A stretch of 5,509 nt of DNA, taken from a bacterium. GTDB taxonomy: Bacteria; Bdellovibrionota_C; UBA2361; OMII01. The DNA is taken from positions 1 through 5,509 of the forward strand of contig JAFMIS010000182.1 in the NCBI GenBank assembly GCA_017853915.1, in the 5' to 3' direction. The notes under the pieces are model-generated. The model saw only the letters and a program-made list of their open reading frames with translations. It was not told the DNA's origin and searched no databases. Positions 5,434 through 5,509 of this stretch are shown piece after piece (the first letter of the stretch is position 1; each line of letters starts with the position of its first letter). Position numbers and translations under genes: made by a program.

Positions 5434-5509
5434 AGCGGGTTCGGTAACTATTCCAGATCTCACCGGTTTTTTCAAATAAGGTGCAGATAGAGTTCGGGGT
5501 AGCTCCGTA

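Overview
The window comes from a diderm (Gram-negative-type) bacterium of roughly balanced GC content. The evidence is a type II secretion minor pseudopilin (GspK), an MreB, a 3-hydroxybutyryl-CoA dehydrogenase and an integral membrane protein of the LPG_synthase_TM/UPF0104 class. Gene order is scrambled relative to textbook operons: gspK has no gspJ directly upstream and mreB has no mreC downstream. I cannot name the genus; a proteobacterial lineage (including the former deltaproteobacteria) is an inference only. There are no RNA genes, insertion sequences, CRISPR arrays or phage genes that I can support.

Layout. Positions 1-573 (minus) hold the N-terminal 191 residues of GspK, running off the left edge. 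A gap of about 255 bp separates it from a divergent, single-domain response regulator (829-1209, plus), which probably starts at a GTG. After 133 bp containing an interrupted dyad come two translationally overlapping plus-strand genes: a DUF892 (YciE/YciF-type) ferritin-like protein (1343-1885) and an unrecognised 71-residue protein (1882-2097). A convergent intergenic stretch with nested inverted repeats separates these from hbd (2178-3023, minus). A 432-bp gene-free region then holds the hbd leader and the mreB upstream region. It is followed by mreB (3456-4469, plus) and, only 4 bp beyond its stop codon, by a convergent polytopic membrane protein (4474-about 5433, minus) that approaches the right edge.

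How the genes relate. The theme is mostly cell envelope (type II secretion, MreB cytoskeleton, multi-pass flippase-like protein). Between these lie a small signalling/stress block (orphan receiver plus ferritin-like pair) and one central-metabolism enzyme (acetoacetyl-CoA/3-hydroxybutyryl-CoA interconversion). Apart from the overlapping DUF892/small-protein pair, every gene looks monocistronic within the window. I found no convincing previously undescribed multi-gene system. The most unusual points are the substitutions in MreB's normally invariant nucleotide-pocket motifs, the unknown small partner of the ferritin-like protein, and a slip-pairing structure just upstream of the hbd ribosome binding site.
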